Below the pieces are notes generated by a model. The model ran no database searches. It was given only the letters and a program-made list of their open reading frames with translations, and was not told the DNA's origin. From assembly GCA_017469885.1 (NCBI GenBank), contig JAFUFO010000014.1:1-64000 (forward strand): a stretch of DNA of 64,000 bases, in the 5' to 3' direction. Position numbers and translations under genes: made by a program. Source of the DNA: Solobacterium sp. GTDB taxonomy: Bacteria > Bacillota_I > Bacilli_A > Erysipelotrichales > Erysipelotrichaceae. This document shows positions 25,183 to 41,788 of the stretch, one piece after another (the first letter of the stretch is position 1; every line of letters begins with the position of its first letter).

Positions 25183-25230
25183 TTGACAAATTGCCGGATT
25201 TAAGCGGGGGATACTGCCCCCTTTCGGCGT
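25183..25230 (+). promoter_or_regulatory. rpoB leader: TTGACA box and stable hairpin
   Basis: TTGACA (25183-25188) has no convincing -10 at standard distance. A hairpin with GGGGG/CCCCC inner and GCCG/CGGC outer pairs spans about 25192-25230, just before the rpoB ribosome-binding site. It may attenuate or process the rpoBC message. Confidence 0.4.
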
Positions 25231-25261
25231 TTCCAACAGTGCAGGCGAAAGGATGACGAAC

Positions 25262-28200
25262 ATGGAAAAAACGAATTCATACCACGTTGTTCAGTACGGC
25301 AACAAAGCTGTCCGCCGGGACTACTCGAAAGTATCGGCGGGCCTGGACCTTCCGGATCTCACGGAAATCCAGACAGCATCCTTTGAATGGTTCCTGAAAG
25401 ACGGAATCCGGGAAGTGTTTAACGACATTTACCCGATCCGCAATTTCGGCGGCAACATCCAGCTCAAGTTTATTGACTATGAGTTCGGTGAGCCTAAATA
25501 CTCGGTTTCCGAGTGCAAATATCGGGAAGCCAACTACTGCGCTCCGTTAAAAGCGAAAATGGAGCTCGAGATGGTGGATCAGGAGACCGGTGAGGTCATG
25601 ACAAAGTGGGAGGAAGTCTTCCTTGGCGACTTCCCGTTGATGACACCGACCGGCACCTTCATCATCAACGGCGCCGAGCGTGTTATCGTTTCACAGATTG
25701 TCCGTTCCCCGGGCGCATACTTCGACATTATTTCCGAAGAGCGCACCGGACGTGACACCTATACCTGTGAACTGATTCCGAGCCGCGGAACCTGGCTCGA
25801 ATTCATGTCCGATGAAAAGAAGGCGGCACTCGGCCGGGTGATGTACTGCTCGATCGACCGCAGAAGAAAAGTGCTCTCCACCATTCTTTTCAAGGCGATC
25901 GGCATGTCGCTGAACATTGAGCGCAATGAAAATGCGTTCGACTACACAAAGATGGAGAAGCTTCTCAAGGCACTCCGCTTTGAACTGTATCCGGATGTAA
26001 TTGTTCCGGAACAGGATACCGAACATCTCAACGAATACATGCTGCTGTATACCAGCGTATTCGGAAACTATGAAGAGCTGTGCCATACCCTTGACGCAGA
26101 CAAGAAGACCAAGACGACAAAAGAAGCGCTCATGGCTGTCTATATGAACCAGCGCGCTGATGAAATCGCCACTGAAGAAGGATCTCTCACCACGATGGAT
26201 CAGAAGTTCTTCGACTACCGCCGCTATGACCTCACAAAGGCCGGCCGGTACAAGGTCCTCAAGAAGCTGAATGTCCTCGACCGTATGGAAGGCCATACAC
26301 TCGAGAACGATCTCATCGGCGCTGACGGAAAGGTGATCTTCAAGAAGAACACCGTCATCGGTCAGAAAGAGCGTGATGCGCTCCGTCCTGAGATCAACAA
26401 GGGCATCAACTGCCGCGCGCTCCCGTACAACTATCTGTTCTCCCACCCGGTAACCGCCGAGATGGAGACCTCCTGGACGGAAGCTCTGGTCGGACGTATT
26501 CTTGCGACCGATCTCGAAGGCAAGAAGGTCAGCTATGAACAGGGCACGGTTCTCGTACCCGAAGATATCAAGGCGATCGCGAAGGAATTCAAGACCGTCA
26601 CGGTATACGCAGGCATCATTGCCAGCGAGGCAAAGCTTACCAACGACAACACCTCCGCAATTCTTGACCTCGGCTCCCGGATGTTCTCCATCGGCCGTGT
26701 CACCATGGGCGGCAAGGATGTCGTCAACGAGGACGGTTCGAACGTCGTATCCCGCTATGTGCCGGATGATGTTCTCGTACCGCTGTCCTCCGCAGACAAG
26801 AACCGCGTTCAGGATATCGTCATGGAAGAAGGCAACGACAAGGTCAGCGCATGGCTGGTCGGTGCGTGTGTCCAGGAAGTGACGATCATCGCGGAAGGTC
26901 ATCCGGTCAAGGTGATCGGCGGCGACCCGCTGAACACCAAGCATACAATCACGATGTCCGATATGTACTCCCTGTACAGCTATGAACTGAACATGCTGGA
27001 CGGTGTCGGAAGCGCTGATGATATCGATATGCTTGGCAACCGCCGTATCCGTACGGTCGGTGAACTGATTCAGAACCAGTTCCGGATCGGTCTCTCCCGT
27101 ATGGAGCGTACCGTCAAGGACCGTATGTCCCTGTCGGATTCCAGCGCGCTGACTCCGAAGCAGCTGACAAATATCCGTCCGCTCACTTCGGCGATCAAGG
27201 AGTTCTTCTCCAGTTCCCAGCTGTCCCAGTTCATGGATCAGCAGAACCCGCTCGCTGAGCTGTCCAACAAGCGCCGTATTTCCGCGCTTGGTCCGGGCGG
27301 TCTCACCCGTGAGCGTGCAGGCTTCGAAGTACGAGACATTCACAACTCGCACTATGGCCGTATCTGCCCAATCGAGACACCGGAAGGTCCGAACATCGGT
27401 CTGATCTCGTACCTCACAACCTATGCGAAGGTCAACGAGTACGGCTTCATTCAGACTCCGTACCGGAGAGTTGAGAACGGTGTTGTCACCGATGACATCA
27501 AATACATGTCTGCCGATGAAGAGAATGATCACATCATCGCGCAGGCAAACGAAATCAAGGACGGCAAGCTGGTCGGCGACCGTATCGTTGCCCGTAAAGC
27601 CGGTGAAACCATCATGGCTGACCGCAGCCAGATCGACTACGCGGACGTTTCGCCGCGTCAGATCGTATCCGTTGCGACTTCCTGTGTCCCGTTCCTTGAA
27701 AACGACGACTGCACCCGTGCGCTGATGGGCGCGAACATGCAGAGACAGGCAGTTCCGCTGCTGAATCCGCACAGCCCGTTTGTCGGTACCGGTATCGAAC
27801 ACCACATCGCCCGTGACTCGGGTGCTGCGTGTGTCGCAACCGCTCCGGGTGTTGTCAGCTACGTCGATGCGGACAAGGTTGTCGTTACCGAAGACAACGG
27901 TCAGGATCATGTGTATGAACTGACAAAGTTCCGCCGCTCCAATGCATCCACCTGCCTCAACCAGCACCCGATCGTCTTCGACGGCGAGCGTGTTGAGCGC
28001 GGTGATATTCTCGCGGACGGCCCTGCGATGCAGAATGGTGAACTCGCCCTCGGTCAGAACGTGCTGATTGCCTTCATGACATGGCACGGATACAACTACG
28101 AGGATGCGATCATCATGAGTGAGCGCATGGTTCGTGAAGATGTCTACACCTCCATTCATATTGAGGAATACGACATCGAATGCCGTGAGACAAAACTCGG

Positions 28201-29428
28201 TCCGGAAGAAATCACCCGGGATATCCCGAACGTTGCTGAATCCGCATGCCGCAACCTTGATGCACGCGGTATCGTCATGGTCGGTGCCGAGGTGAAGGAA
28301 GGCGACATCCTGGTCGGTAAGGTTACACCGAAGGGCCAGAGTGAAGTCACTCCGGAAGAAAAACTGCTCCTTGCGATCTTCGGTGAGAAGAGCCGCGAGG
28401 TTCGTGACAACTCCCTGAAGGTACCGCACGGCGGTGCCGGCATCGTGCACAGCGTCCGCGTCTTCAAGCGGAAGGATCACGAGCTGCCGCCGGGAGTCAA
28501 TGAGGTCGTCAAGGTTTACATCGTTCAGAAACGTAAGATTTCCGAAGGTGACAAGATGGCCGGCCGTCACGGAAACAAGGGTGTCATTTCCCGCATCATG
28601 CCGATCGAGGATATGCCGTACATGCAGGACGGCACTCCGATCGATATCATGCTGAACCCGTTCGGCGTTCCGTCCCGTATGAACATCGGACAGGTTCTTG
28701 AGGTTCACCTCGGAATGGCTGCCCGCAGCCTTGGCTGCAAATTCGCTACTCCGGTCTTCGACGGTGTATCCAACGAAGATCTGAAAGACATCATGGCAGA
28801 GGCCGGTACTTCCGCAGACGGCAAGTACCTCCTGACAGACGGTCTGACCGGTGAGCCGTATGACGAGCGCATCTCGGTCGGCGTCATGTACATGATCAAG
28901 CTCGCCCACATGGTCGACGACAAACTTCATGCCCGTGCAACAGGTCCGTACTCCCTCGTTACACAGCAGCCGCTCGGCGGTAAAGCGCAGAACGGCGGCC
29001 AGCGTTTCGGTGAAATGGAAGTCTGGGCACTCGAAGCATACGGTGCTGCACATACACTGCAGGAGATCCTGACGGTCAAGAGTGATGACATCACCGGCCG
29101 TACCAAGACCTATGAAGCCATCGTCAAGGGCAAGAACCTGCCGGAGCCGGGTATTCCGGAATCCTTCCGCGTCCTTGTACACGAACTCCAGGCACTCGCT
29201 GTGGATGTCCGCATGCAGGATGAGGCAGGCAACTTCACCGACCTCAAGGAGCTTGAGAAGCAGGAACTCAAGGAAGAGGCAACTCTGGACATGAGTCACC
29301 AGCAGTACGGTTTCAGCGCTGAGGACACCAACGGAATGAGCACGCTCAATGAAGCTGGTGAAATCGAAGACGAAGTCGCAGAAGCTGCGGTTGTAGGTGT
29401 CGATGACATGGACACCTACGGAGAGTAA
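25262..29428 (+). CDS. rpoB: RNA polymerase beta subunit
   Basis: About 1388 residues, longer than B. subtilis RpoB (~1190). The rifampicin-pocket region [37 protein letters not shown] is standard, with Gln, Asp, His-equivalent Asn and Arg/Ser positions like sensitive enzymes apart from natural variation. [15 protein letters not shown] (active-site lysines) and the C-terminal [25 protein letters not shown] are complete. The extra length includes a domain around residues 300-520 (repeated [19 protein letters not shown]-type segments). An ATG at 25253 is also possible, but AAAGGA is spaced better for 25262. Confidence 0.97.
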   Translation: MEKTNSYHVVQYGNKAVRRDYSKVSAGLDLPDLTEIQTASFEWFLKDGIREVFNDIYPIRNFGGNIQLKFIDYEFGEPKYSVSECKYREANYCAPLKAKMELEMVDQETGEVMTKWEEVFLGDFPLMTPTGTFIINGAERVIVSQIVRSPGAYFDIISEERTGRDTYTCELIPSRGTWLEFMSDEKKAALGRVMYCSIDRRRKVLSTILFKAIGMSLNIERNENAFDYTKMEKLLKALRFELYPDVIVPEQDTEHLNEYMLLYTSVFGNYEELCHTLDADKKTKTTKEALMAVYMNQRADEIATEEGSLTTMDQKFFDYRRYDLTKAGRYKVLKKLNVLDRMEGHTLENDLIGADGKVIFKKNTVIGQKERDALRPEINKGINCRALPYNYLFSHPVTAEMETSWTEALVGRILATDLEGKKVSYEQGTVLVPEDIKAIAKEFKTVTVYAGIIASEAKLTNDNTSAILDLGSRMFSIGRVTMGGKDVVNEDGSNVVSRYVPDDVLVPLSSADKNRVQDIVMEEGNDKVSAWLVGACVQEVTIIAEGHPVKVIGGDPLNTKHTITMSDMYSLYSYELNMLDGVGSADDIDMLGNRRIRTVGELIQNQFRIGLSRMERTVKDRMSLSDSSALTPKQLTNIRPLTSAIKEFFSSSQLSQFMDQQNPLAELSNKRRISALGPGGLTRERAGFEVRDIHNSHYGRICPIETPEGPNIGLISYLTTYAKVNEYGFIQTPYRRVENGVVTDDIKYMSADEENDHIIAQANEIKDGKLVGDRIVARKAGETIMADRSQIDYADVSPRQIVSVATSCVPFLENDDCTRALMGANMQRQAVPLLNPHSPFVGTGIEHHIARDSGAACVATAPGVVSYVDADKVVVTEDNGQDHVYELTKFRRSNASTCLNQHPIVFDGERVERGDILADGPAMQNGELALGQNVLIAFMTWHGYNYEDAIIMSERMVREDVYTSIHIEEYDIECRETKLGPEEITRDIPNVAESACRNLDARGIVMVGAEVKEGDILVGKVTPKGQSEVTPEEKLLLAIFGEKSREVRDNSLKVPHGGAGIVHSVRVFKRKDHELPPGVNEVVKVYIVQKRKISEGDKMAGRHGNKGVISRIMPIEDMPYMQDGTPIDIMLNPFGVPSRMNIGQVLEVHLGMAARSLGCKFATPVFDGVSNEDLKDIMAEAGTSADGKYLLTDGLTGEPYDERISVGVMYMIKLAHMVDDKLHARATGPYSLVTQQPLGGKAQNGGQRFGEMEVWALEAYGAAHTLQEILTVKSDDITGRTKTYEAIVKGKNLPEPGIPESFRVLVHELQALAVDVRMQDEAGNFTDLKELEKQELKEEATLDMSHQQYGFSAEDTNGMSTLNEAGEIEDEVAEAAVVGVDDMDTYGE

Positions 29429-29443
29429 AGGAGGATACGGACG

Positions 29444-33370
<3,927 letters not shown>

Positions 33371-33382
33371 TCGTCATACAAG

Positions 33383-33411
33383 AGGCCTGAATTCTCAGGC
33401 CTTTTGTTTTA
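33383..33411 (+). terminator. Intrinsic terminator after rpoC
   Basis: AGGCCTGA pairs with TCAGGCCT (8 bp, loop ATTC) followed by TTTTGTTTT. Confidence 0.9.
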
Positions 33412-33453
33412 TATGCATGTTAGAATATACTAACTGACGTGGGAGGTGATCGT

Positions 33454-34149
33454 ATGAGTTCCATGAATACAGCGCAGTTCGATAAGGCACGGATCCGGCA
33501 TCTTCTGAAGCTTGGCATCTTTGCCGCAAGTATGGTCATGCTGGGGGATATCCTGCTGGGATGGGGCGTCAATGATCCTTCGGTTACCGGAATTCCGCTG
33601 GTACTGACGCGTTATGTATCCGTTTCCGATGCACGGATTATTGCGTCTGCACTGCTTGGTCTCATTGGAATTCCGATCGAGTGCCTCTGCTGGTTTGCGG
33701 TGTACCGGCTGATCAAGCCGTACTCGGAATCCGATGCGCATCTCTTCCGCGGCGGCATCATCGGATGTCTTGCCTTCGGCGGCTGCGGGGTTCATGTGCC
33801 GTGCTGTATGGCGGTATATCTCCTGAAACGGATCTATGCCGCAGATCCTTCCGCGGTATATAGGGAAATGCTTCCGTGGATCGGCTGGTTTCTGGTGCCT
33901 GCGACCGTACTGTTTCTGATCTTTTTCCTCATGACGGCAGTCGTGCAATTCCGGGCATTCGCAAAGGGACATACACCGTATCCGAAATGGTGTGCGGTAT
34001 TCTCTCTGTTTGCGGGGGTTGTCTGGATTATTATCATGCGTCTCTGCGGGAACCATGCATTGACCAACGCACTGGCTACGGGTTGGATCAGTGCCGCCAA
34101 TCTCTGGATGATGGGCGGACTGCTGTATATGAACGGGAAGGTGATGTGA
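33454..34149 (+). CDS. Multi-pass membrane protein of unknown function
   Basis: A 231-residue protein with about six hydrophobic segments (starting at LGIFAASMVMLGDILLGWGV). The conserved-looking features are the Gly-Asp in the first helix and a GCGVHVPCCMAVYLLKR loop. It resembles uncharacterised Firmicutes membrane proteins, but I cannot name a function. GGGAGG at 33441 sets the ATG at 33454. The stop overlaps the following methyltransferase start (TGATG), so the three genes to 35544 form an operon. Confidence 0.75.
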   Translation: MSSMNTAQFDKARIRHLLKLGIFAASMVMLGDILLGWGVNDPSVTGIPLVLTRYVSVSDARIIASALLGLIGIPIECLCWFAVYRLIKPYSESDAHLFRGGIIGCLAFGGCGVHVPCCMAVYLLKRIYAADPSAVYREMLPWIGWFLVPATVLFLIFFLMTAVVQFRAFAKGHTPYPKWCAVFSLFAGVVWIIIMRLCGNHALTNALATGWISAANLWMMGGLLYMNGKVM

Positions 34150-34772
34150 TGTTCTGGGACAATGTGGCGGGGGTCTATGACATCTTTGTGAATGTCATCA
34201 ACCGCAGAACGCATCAGCAGTTAAAGCAGATCATCGCCGCACTGATGGAGCCAGATGACAATGTGCTGGAATGCGCCTGCGGGACCGGAATGTTAACAGA
34301 AGTGATGGCGCAGAAATGCATGCATGTGACCGCGACGGACTATGCGGAAAAGATGCTGAAACGGGCAGAAAAGAACTGCCGCGCATATTCCAATATCACC
34401 TTTGAACCGGCAGACATTACCAAGCTGCCGTATCCGGACAATACCTTTGACAAGGTTATCGCAGGCAATGTGATTCATCTTCTGGATGAACCGCTGAAGG
34501 CACTGCGGGAACTGAACCGGGTATGCGGAAGCGGCGGAACACTGATCATCCCGACCTATATGAACAAAGCAGAGTCCGGAGCGGACAGTGGGTTCTCGAA
34601 AGCGGTGGGCAAAGCCGGCGCGGACTTCAAACGCCAGTTTACCTCCCGTACCTATAAACAGTTCTTTCTGGATGCCGGATATACGGACGTGCAGATTTAT
34701 GAGGCGCAGGGACGGATTCCCTGTGCAGTGGCAGTAATGACAAAACGGGAGGAATCGCATGAAGGTAATTGA
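34149..34772 (+). CDS. SAM-dependent class I methyltransferase
   Basis: A 207-residue methyltransferase of the UbiE/COQ5-like (Methyltransf_11) type. Motif I is VLECACGTGMLTEVM, motif II VTATDYAEKML, and LPYPDNTFDKVIAGNVIHLL follows. The acceptor is unknown; small molecules or lipids are typical. It is translationally coupled to the upstream membrane protein and overlaps the downstream hydrolase by 14 bases. Confidence 0.82.
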   Translation: MFWDNVAGVYDIFVNVINRRTHQQLKQIIAALMEPDDNVLECACGTGMLTEVMAQKCMHVTATDYAEKMLKRAEKNCRAYSNITFEPADITKLPYPDNTFDKVIAGNVIHLLDEPLKALRELNRVCGSGGTLIIPTYMNKAESGADSGFSKAVGKAGADFKRQFTSRTYKQFFLDAGYTDVQIYEAQGRIPCAVAVMTKREESHEGN

Positions 34773-35544
34773 ATACGGAAGCCGGTCGGTTCCGTTAATG
34801 ACGATCTTTCAGTGCACGGCAGAGCCTTGGTGGGTATTCAAGCCGTCCGCAGAGGAACTGTCCAGGGAGTTTCATATCCTGCTGTTTGCGGCGGACGGAC
34901 ATGATGAATCCGGAACGGATTTTATATCGGTAGAGAAATATGCCCATGATGCGGCGGAATACCTTGCCGCGCATGGTTATGATCATGTGGATCTCATGTA
35001 CGGCGTATCCCTCGGCGGAGCTACGGTGGTCCGCTTTCTGGCCGCGGAATCCATTCCCGTCACAAAAGCGATCATCGATGCGGGTATCACGCCATATCCG
35101 TATCCAAAACCGGTCTGCCGGCTGATCGCCGCAGGCGACTTTCTGTCCGTCTCTCTTGCGACAAAGAACCGGACCGTCATGGAGCTGATTGCGCCGCCGG
35201 ACCGCTGGACCCCAGCCGGTGAGAATCCGACCGACCATTACGACAGGATCTTCGACTTTGAGAAGAATCATTATTCCTATCGGACCTTATACAATTCGTT
35301 CTGGTCCGCAAACAATTACGCAATGCCTGATCCGGTGCCGGCCGTGGATACGTATATTGAATACTGGTATGGGGAAGGAGAGAAACATGCCCGCGCGAAA
35401 AACTGCGCCTATGTGAAGCGTGCCTATCCGCAGACCGTGTCACGGGAATTCCGCGGTCTCATGCACGCGGAACTGGTGCTGATGTATCCGAAGCTGTTCC
35501 GTGAAGAGATCCTGCGGGTATGGAATCAGAAACAGAGTCACTGA
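34759..35544 (+). CDS. Alpha/beta-fold hydrolase
   Basis: A 261-residue cytoplasmic hydrolase. The nucleophile elbow is GVSLGG (Ser), and the likely catalytic His is in GLMHAELVLMYP. The catalytic acid is less clear (PAVDTYIEYWYG region). The shape fits small esterase/lipase-like hydrolases of Firmicutes. It ends the three-gene operon before a bidirectional terminator. Confidence 0.78.
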   Translation: MKVIEYGSRSVPLMTIFQCTAEPWWVFKPSAEELSREFHILLFAADGHDESGTDFISVEKYAHDAAEYLAAHGYDHVDLMYGVSLGGATVVRFLAAESIPVTKAIIDAGITPYPYPKPVCRLIAAGDFLSVSLATKNRTVMELIAPPDRWTPAGENPTDHYDRIFDFEKNHYSYRTLYNSFWSANNYAMPDPVPAVDTYIEYWYGEGEKHARAKNCAYVKRAYPQTVSREFRGLMHAELVLMYPKLFREEILRVWNQKQSH

Positions 35545-35553
35545 ATACAACAG

Positions 35554-35582
35554 AAAATGTCCGCCTGACTGCGGACATTTTT
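35554..35582. terminator. Bidirectional terminator between convergent genes
   Basis: AAAATGTCCGC pairs with GCGGACATTTT (11 bp, loop CTGACT); T-rich on the + strand and A-rich (T-rich on -) on the other side. Confidence 0.88.
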
Positions 35583-35605
35583 CGTGGGATAAAGAATAAC
35601 AATGT

Positions 35606-37186
35606 TTATTCCTTTGCCGGCGCAAAGCGGGCAATGATCTGTTCAGCGCATTTCACCCCGTCAATGGCGGAGCTGACGATGCCGCCGGCATAGCCGGCGC
35701 CTTCGCCGGACGGATAGATGCCGGAAACCGGGGATTCCAGTGTTTTCAGATCCCGCAGGATACGGATCGGGGAGCTGGTCCGGGTTTCAATGCCGGTAAA
35801 GAGTGCACCTTCCGCGGTGAAGCCGGGGAAGATCGATTCCGTATGGACAAGCATTTCTTCCAGCGACTGATTGAGCGCATCCGGAAGTAATGCATGCAGG
35901 TCAGCCATGGTCACCCCGCGGGCATAAGTTGGCTGTACCGAAGTGACGTCGTTTACAGATGATTGCTTCAGATAGTGGGCAATCGTTTCGCACGGTGCCT
36001 TCCCGTTTCCAAGGTCATAGGCCGCATGTTCGAGCTTCTCCTGGAAGTGCATGCCCGCAAAGAGTCCGTCTCCGAAATCGGAGGCATCGACCTGCACTAA
36101 CAATGCCGCATTGGCGTTCTTTCCATCCCGTGCCGCATAGGACATCCCGTTGGTCACAACGGTATTGGGAATGCTTTCGGCCGGAATGACATAGCCGCCC
36201 GGACACATGCAGAAAGAGTAGACGCCTTTCTTTAATGACGAGGTATGGGACAGGTGGTATTCGGCAGCCGGAAGGGAGGAATAATCCGGGATATTCCGGT
36301 ACTGCCGGGCATTGATGAATTCCTGCAGGTGCTCGGCCCGGAAGCCGACCGCAAACTGCTTGGATTCCAATGGCAGATGTTTTTCGTAAAGCATCTGGAA
36401 CGTATCGCGTGCACTGTGTCCGACCGCAAGGATCAGCGTTTCACAGTGGATCGTTTCTCCTTCAGAAGTGACAATCGCCTGAAGTTTGTTGTCTGTTATC
36501 ACAAGATCCTGCAGGGCTGTCTCAAACCGGACCTCTCCGCCCAGCCGGATGATTTCATTCCGTATCGTTTTATTGATTTCCCGGAACCGGTCGGTTCCGA
36601 TGTGGGGATGATTGAGCCAGGCAATGGACGGATCCGCACCGGCTTTGATCAGTTCATCGAGTATCAGTGAAACCCGCGGATCCTTGACCCGTGTGGTGAG
36701 CTTTCCGTCGGAGAACGCACCGGCTCCGCCTTCGCCGAATTGCACGTTGCGTTTGGAATCAAGAACACCGGTCTTCCAGTACTGTTCCACCGCGGTGACC
36801 CGGTCTTCGGTTTTCGGACCGCGCTCGAGAATCAGCGGCCGGTACCCAAGGCGGGCAAGCAGAAGACCTGCGGCCATTCCGCAGGGCCCAAAACCAATCA
36901 CGATGGGCCGGGAAGAAAGCGGTGCGGTGCCGCGTTCCCTGATCTGATAAACAAACGGTGTAACGGCACGCGCCTGTTTCAGCCGTTTGAGTACGGAAGC
37001 TTCATTGCGCAGTTCAAAGCGCAGCTTATACTGAAATGCCGGCTCATGGTTCGGCCGGGCATCCAGGGAGCGGTGCACGATGGACGACGAAAGGATATCG
37101 GCACGGTTCAGCCGGAATTTTTTAATCGCTTTTTCAATCGGATCACCCGCTGCGGCGATCGCGGTTCTCAGTTCAAGTTCAATCAT
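35606..37186 (-). CDS. NAD(P)/FAD-dependent oxidoreductase (COG2509 type)
   Basis: A 526-residue flavoprotein of the family of 'uncharacterised FAD-dependent dehydrogenases'. An N-terminal ~90-residue domain (ADILSSSIVHRSLDARPN) precedes the dinucleotide motif PIVIGFGPCGMAAGLLLARLGYRPLILERG. The NVQFGEGGAGAFSDGKLTTRVKDP segment and GYAGGIVSSAIDGVKCAEQI end are typical. The reaction is unknown. The start is uncertain: an upstream GTG keeps the frame open, but MIELELR at 37186 matches the usual N-terminus. Confidence 0.83.
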   Translation of the reverse strand: MIELELRTAIAAAGDPIEKAIKKFRLNRADILSSSIVHRSLDARPNHEPAFQYKLRFELRNEASVLKRLKQARAVTPFVYQIRERGTAPLSSRPIVIGFGPCGMAAGLLLARLGYRPLILERGPKTEDRVTAVEQYWKTGVLDSKRNVQFGEGGAGAFSDGKLTTRVKDPRVSLILDELIKAGADPSIAWLNHPHIGTDRFREINKTIRNEIIRLGGEVRFETALQDLVITDNKLQAIVTSEGETIHCETLILAVGHSARDTFQMLYEKHLPLESKQFAVGFRAEHLQEFINARQYRNIPDYSSLPAAEYHLSHTSSLKKGVYSFCMCPGGYVIPAESIPNTVVTNGMSYAARDGKNANAALLVQVDASDFGDGLFAGMHFQEKLEHAAYDLGNGKAPCETIAHYLKQSSVNDVTSVQPTYARGVTMADLHALLPDALNQSLEEMLVHTESIFPGFTAEGALFTGIETRTSSPIRILRDLKTLESPVSGIYPSGEGAGYAGGIVSSAIDGVKCAEQIIARFAPAKE

Positions 37187-37286
37187 GATGGGAAACCTGT
37201 TTTCCCATTGTAACACGAGAGTACGCAGGCGGTCTGTTTCGGGGAGTCATATGATACACTGTTAGCGGACAGGAGATTAAAAAACA

Positions 37287-40172
37287 ATGGATATTAACGT
37301 GAATGACCGCATCAGGGGCTTCCTGGTAACCCGTGTGGAGGATGCGCCTGACTGCCGCGGCACGCTTTATGAGATGGTTCATGAGAAGACCGGCGCAGGA
37401 CTTGTCTGGCTGAAACGGCCGGATGAAAACAAGACCTTCTGCATCGGCTTCAAGACGATTCCGGAAGATGACAGCGGTGTCTTTCATATCTGTGAACATT
37501 CCGTACTGAACGGATCGAGAAAGTATCCGGTGCGCGAACCGTTCGTGGATCTGCTTAAGAGCTCGCTCCAGACCTTCCTGAATGCGCTGACCTATCCCGA
37601 TAAAACCATCTATCCGGTTTCCAGCCGGAATGACAAGGACTTCCTGAATCTGATGGATGTCTATCTGGATGCCGTACTGCATCCGGCGATCTACACCAAC
37701 CCGAACATCTTCTATCAGGAGGGCTGGCACTACGAGATCCGGGATCCGAAAGAGGAACCGGTATTCAAGGGTGTTGTGCTCAATGAGATGAAAGGTGCGT
37801 TCTCGTCCGTCGATGAAGTCATGATGAACGAAGTCATGCGCCAGGTGTATTCACAGACCTGTTACAGATACGTCTCCGGCGGTGATCCGGAGAAGATCAC
37901 GGATCTTACCTACGAACAGTTCCTTGCGGCACATACGAAGTTCTATCACCCGTCCAACTCGAGAACCGTACTGGACGGTGATCTGGATATCGATGCGGCA
38001 CTCGCAAAGATCGACTCGTTCTTTGCGGAGTATGACAATGAAAACATGACCTTCGAGACCGGTCATCAGGAAGATTTTTCCCCGACGGTTTCGGAAGTTC
38101 CGTATGAAATCGGCGAAGATGAAAGCGAAGCCGAGAAGACGGAAGTTGCCCTCACAAAGATTCTCTGTGACTATGACGATGTCGAAACACAGATGGCATG
38201 GCGTGTGCTTTCCACCATGCTTACCGGATCGAATGAAGCGCCGCTGAAGAAAGCGATCCTGGAAAACAAACTCGGACAGGATGCGGACCTTGACGTCATG
38301 GATGAGCTTGCCCAGCCGTACATCGGCCTTGTGGTGCGCAATACGGAAAAAGAGAATGCGGAGAAGATCCGTCAATGCATGCATGACACCGCCGCAAAGC
38401 TTCTCGAAGACGGTCTGCGGAAGGAAGAGCTCAAGGCCATTCTCAACCAGATGGAATTCCGTTACCGTGAACAGAGCGAACCGGCCGGTGTAAAACTGGC
38501 GGCGACGATCTATCAGTCCTGGATGTACGGCGGCGCCCCGGCAATGTATATCTCGGTCGGAAACATGTATGAAGCACTGCGTCAGAGGGCGGATACGGAT
38601 TACTTTGAAAATCTGATCCGCAGGGATCTGCTGGATACGGATGCGTACTCCCTGACCGTTGTCGTGCCGGACAAGACGCTTGCGGCAAAACGGAAGGAAA
38701 AGGAAACCGCAAAACTGAAGGCCGCAAAGGAATCCTGGCAGGAGGATATTGCGTCTTACATCGAACTGAATCATAATCTCGATCTCTGGCAGGCTCAGGA
38801 AGATACGCCCGAACAGAAGGCAACGCTTCCCGCATTGCAGAGAAGCGATGTCAATCCGCTTCCGAAACCCATGGAACCGAAGGAATCCGAATACAAGGGC
38901 GTTCCGGTTCTGTTATATCCGGAAAGTGATAACGGCATTGTCTATCTGAATCTGTATTTCAATCTCGCAGGAATTACCAAAGATCATCTGAGCGAAGTAT
39001 CGCTGATGACCGATCTTTTCCTGCGTCTGCGTACGGCAAGTCATACCCTGCCGGAGCTGCAGGAACTGATCCGTGCCAACATCGGTTCCCTGCGCTTCCG
39101 CAACGATGCGTTCACCGTCAACCGGGACCGGTCTTCCTGTTATCCGGTGCTTGCGGTCCACTGTTCCGTACTGAAACAGAATGTCGCAAAGGCCGTTGAA
39201 CTGATTCAGGAAGTCATGATGGAAACGCAGTTCGAAAAGGAAACGATCCTGCCGATTCTCCAGCAGTACAAGGAACAGTCCCGTCAGATGTTCATCGGCG
39301 GCGGACATGCGGCGGCGGTCATGCGTGTCGGTGCCCAGGGCAGTGCAGAGAGTGTTGCCAAGGAATACTTCAGCGGATATGAATCCTTTGTCTATACCAG
39401 TGATCTGATCGAACACTACGAGGAGAAGTTTGATGAACTGAAGTATGCATGCGAGATGTACTGCGGCGAGCTGTTCTCCAAAGCACGTATGACAATCAGT
39501 ATCAGCGGAGAAGATTATCTCAAGGCGCTCGATTCGCTGCTGGAAGCACTTCCGATATCGCAGGCACAGCGCGCAAAAGTGCACTATCCGCTGTTTGAAA
39601 AGAAGACAGAAGGCATTCAGGTGCCTGCGCAGATCTCATATGCGGTCAGCGGAAACAACCTGCAGAAATATGACTTTGCTTACTCCGGCGTTCTCCGTAC
39701 GGTTGCCCAGATCCTGACGTATGGCTATCTCTGGAATGAGATCCGTGTCAAGGGCGGTGCTTACGGAACCGGCTTTGCGGCAAGCCGCAACGGCAATGTG
39801 GCATGTTACAGCTATCGGGATCCAAGCCCGGCAGGCAGCCTGAAGACGTTTGAAAAAGCGGCGGATTATATTGAAGACCTGGCTAACCAGGAAACCGATC
39901 TTACCTCCTATATCATCGGTACAATTGCGGCGAATGAACCGCTGCTTGCGCCCGGCGCAAAGATCACGCTTGCGGACGCAACCTGGTTCTGCGGCGTTAC
40001 CTATGATGACCGTGTGAAGCTGCGTAAAGAGATCCTCGATACCAGCAACGATGACCTCCGCACGGCAGCGGCTGCACTGCGCAAGGCATTTGCGGAAGCG
40101 CAAAGCTGCGTTGTGGCATCCGCGGAAGCACTCGAACAGTGCGGCATTACTGAAATCAAATCCATCGCGTAA
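37287..40172 (+). CDS. M16-family zinc metallopeptidase (PreP-like)
   Basis: A 961-residue single-chain insulinase-type peptidase with two M16 halves. The inverted zinc motif is H67-I-C-E70-H71 (HICEHSVLNGSRKYPVREPF), with the third ligand E167 in VLNEMKG. The C-terminal domain M16C_assoc-like region and second, inactive repeat (YGYLWNEIRVKGGAYGTGFAASRNG, with the Arg/Tyr substrate-holding residues) are present. Relatives degrade peptides up to about 65 residues inside a closed chamber. No signal peptide is seen, so it is cytoplasmic. It precedes the GH1 gene by 24 bases and may share a transcript. Confidence 0.92.
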   Translation: MDINVNDRIRGFLVTRVEDAPDCRGTLYEMVHEKTGAGLVWLKRPDENKTFCIGFKTIPEDDSGVFHICEHSVLNGSRKYPVREPFVDLLKSSLQTFLNALTYPDKTIYPVSSRNDKDFLNLMDVYLDAVLHPAIYTNPNIFYQEGWHYEIRDPKEEPVFKGVVLNEMKGAFSSVDEVMMNEVMRQVYSQTCYRYVSGGDPEKITDLTYEQFLAAHTKFYHPSNSRTVLDGDLDIDAALAKIDSFFAEYDNENMTFETGHQEDFSPTVSEVPYEIGEDESEAEKTEVALTKILCDYDDVETQMAWRVLSTMLTGSNEAPLKKAILENKLGQDADLDVMDELAQPYIGLVVRNTEKENAEKIRQCMHDTAAKLLEDGLRKEELKAILNQMEFRYREQSEPAGVKLAATIYQSWMYGGAPAMYISVGNMYEALRQRADTDYFENLIRRDLLDTDAYSLTVVVPDKTLAAKRKEKETAKLKAAKESWQEDIASYIELNHNLDLWQAQEDTPEQKATLPALQRSDVNPLPKPMEPKESEYKGVPVLLYPESDNGIVYLNLYFNLAGITKDHLSEVSLMTDLFLRLRTASHTLPELQELIRANIGSLRFRNDAFTVNRDRSSCYPVLAVHCSVLKQNVAKAVELIQEVMMETQFEKETILPILQQYKEQSRQMFIGGGHAAAVMRVGAQGSAESVAKEYFSGYESFVYTSDLIEHYEEKFDELKYACEMYCGELFSKARMTISISGEDYLKALDSLLEALPISQAQRAKVHYPLFEKKTEGIQVPAQISYAVSGNNLQKYDFAYSGVLRTVAQILTYGYLWNEIRVKGGAYGTGFAASRNGNVACYSYRDPSPAGSLKTFEKAADYIEDLANQETDLTSYIIGTIAANEPLLAPGAKITLADATWFCGVTYDDRVKLRKEILDTSNDDLRTAAAALRKAFAEAQSCVVASAEALEQCGITEIKSIA

Positions 40173-40178
40173 ACATAA

Positions 40179-41657
<1,479 letters not shown>

Positions 41658-41684
41658 CGCTGCATCGCAAAGAATCTGATTCAG

Positions 41685-41718
41685 AGAGGAAATACACGCA
41701 TCGTGTATTTCCTCTTTT
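41685..41718 (+). terminator. Strong intrinsic terminator after the first GH1 gene
   Basis: AGAGGAAATACACG (41685-41698) pairs perfectly with CGTGTATTTCCTCT (41702-41715), 14 bp with a 3-base loop, then TTTTCC. Confidence 0.92.
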
Positions 41719-41788
41719 CCGTTATCTCAGGCAACTGACATGGACGCAGGTAACGGTCACGTTATAATGACAGTGAGGATGGATTACG

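Noticed and set aside
25183-25188. TTGACA before rpoB as a full promoter
   Set aside because: No proper -10 at 16-18 bases; kept only as part of a low-confidence leader.
25691-29299. 1202-residue open frame antisense to rpoB
   Set aside because: It is a shadow of rpoB caused by codon bias; no ribosome-binding site or promoter, and no recognisable domains.
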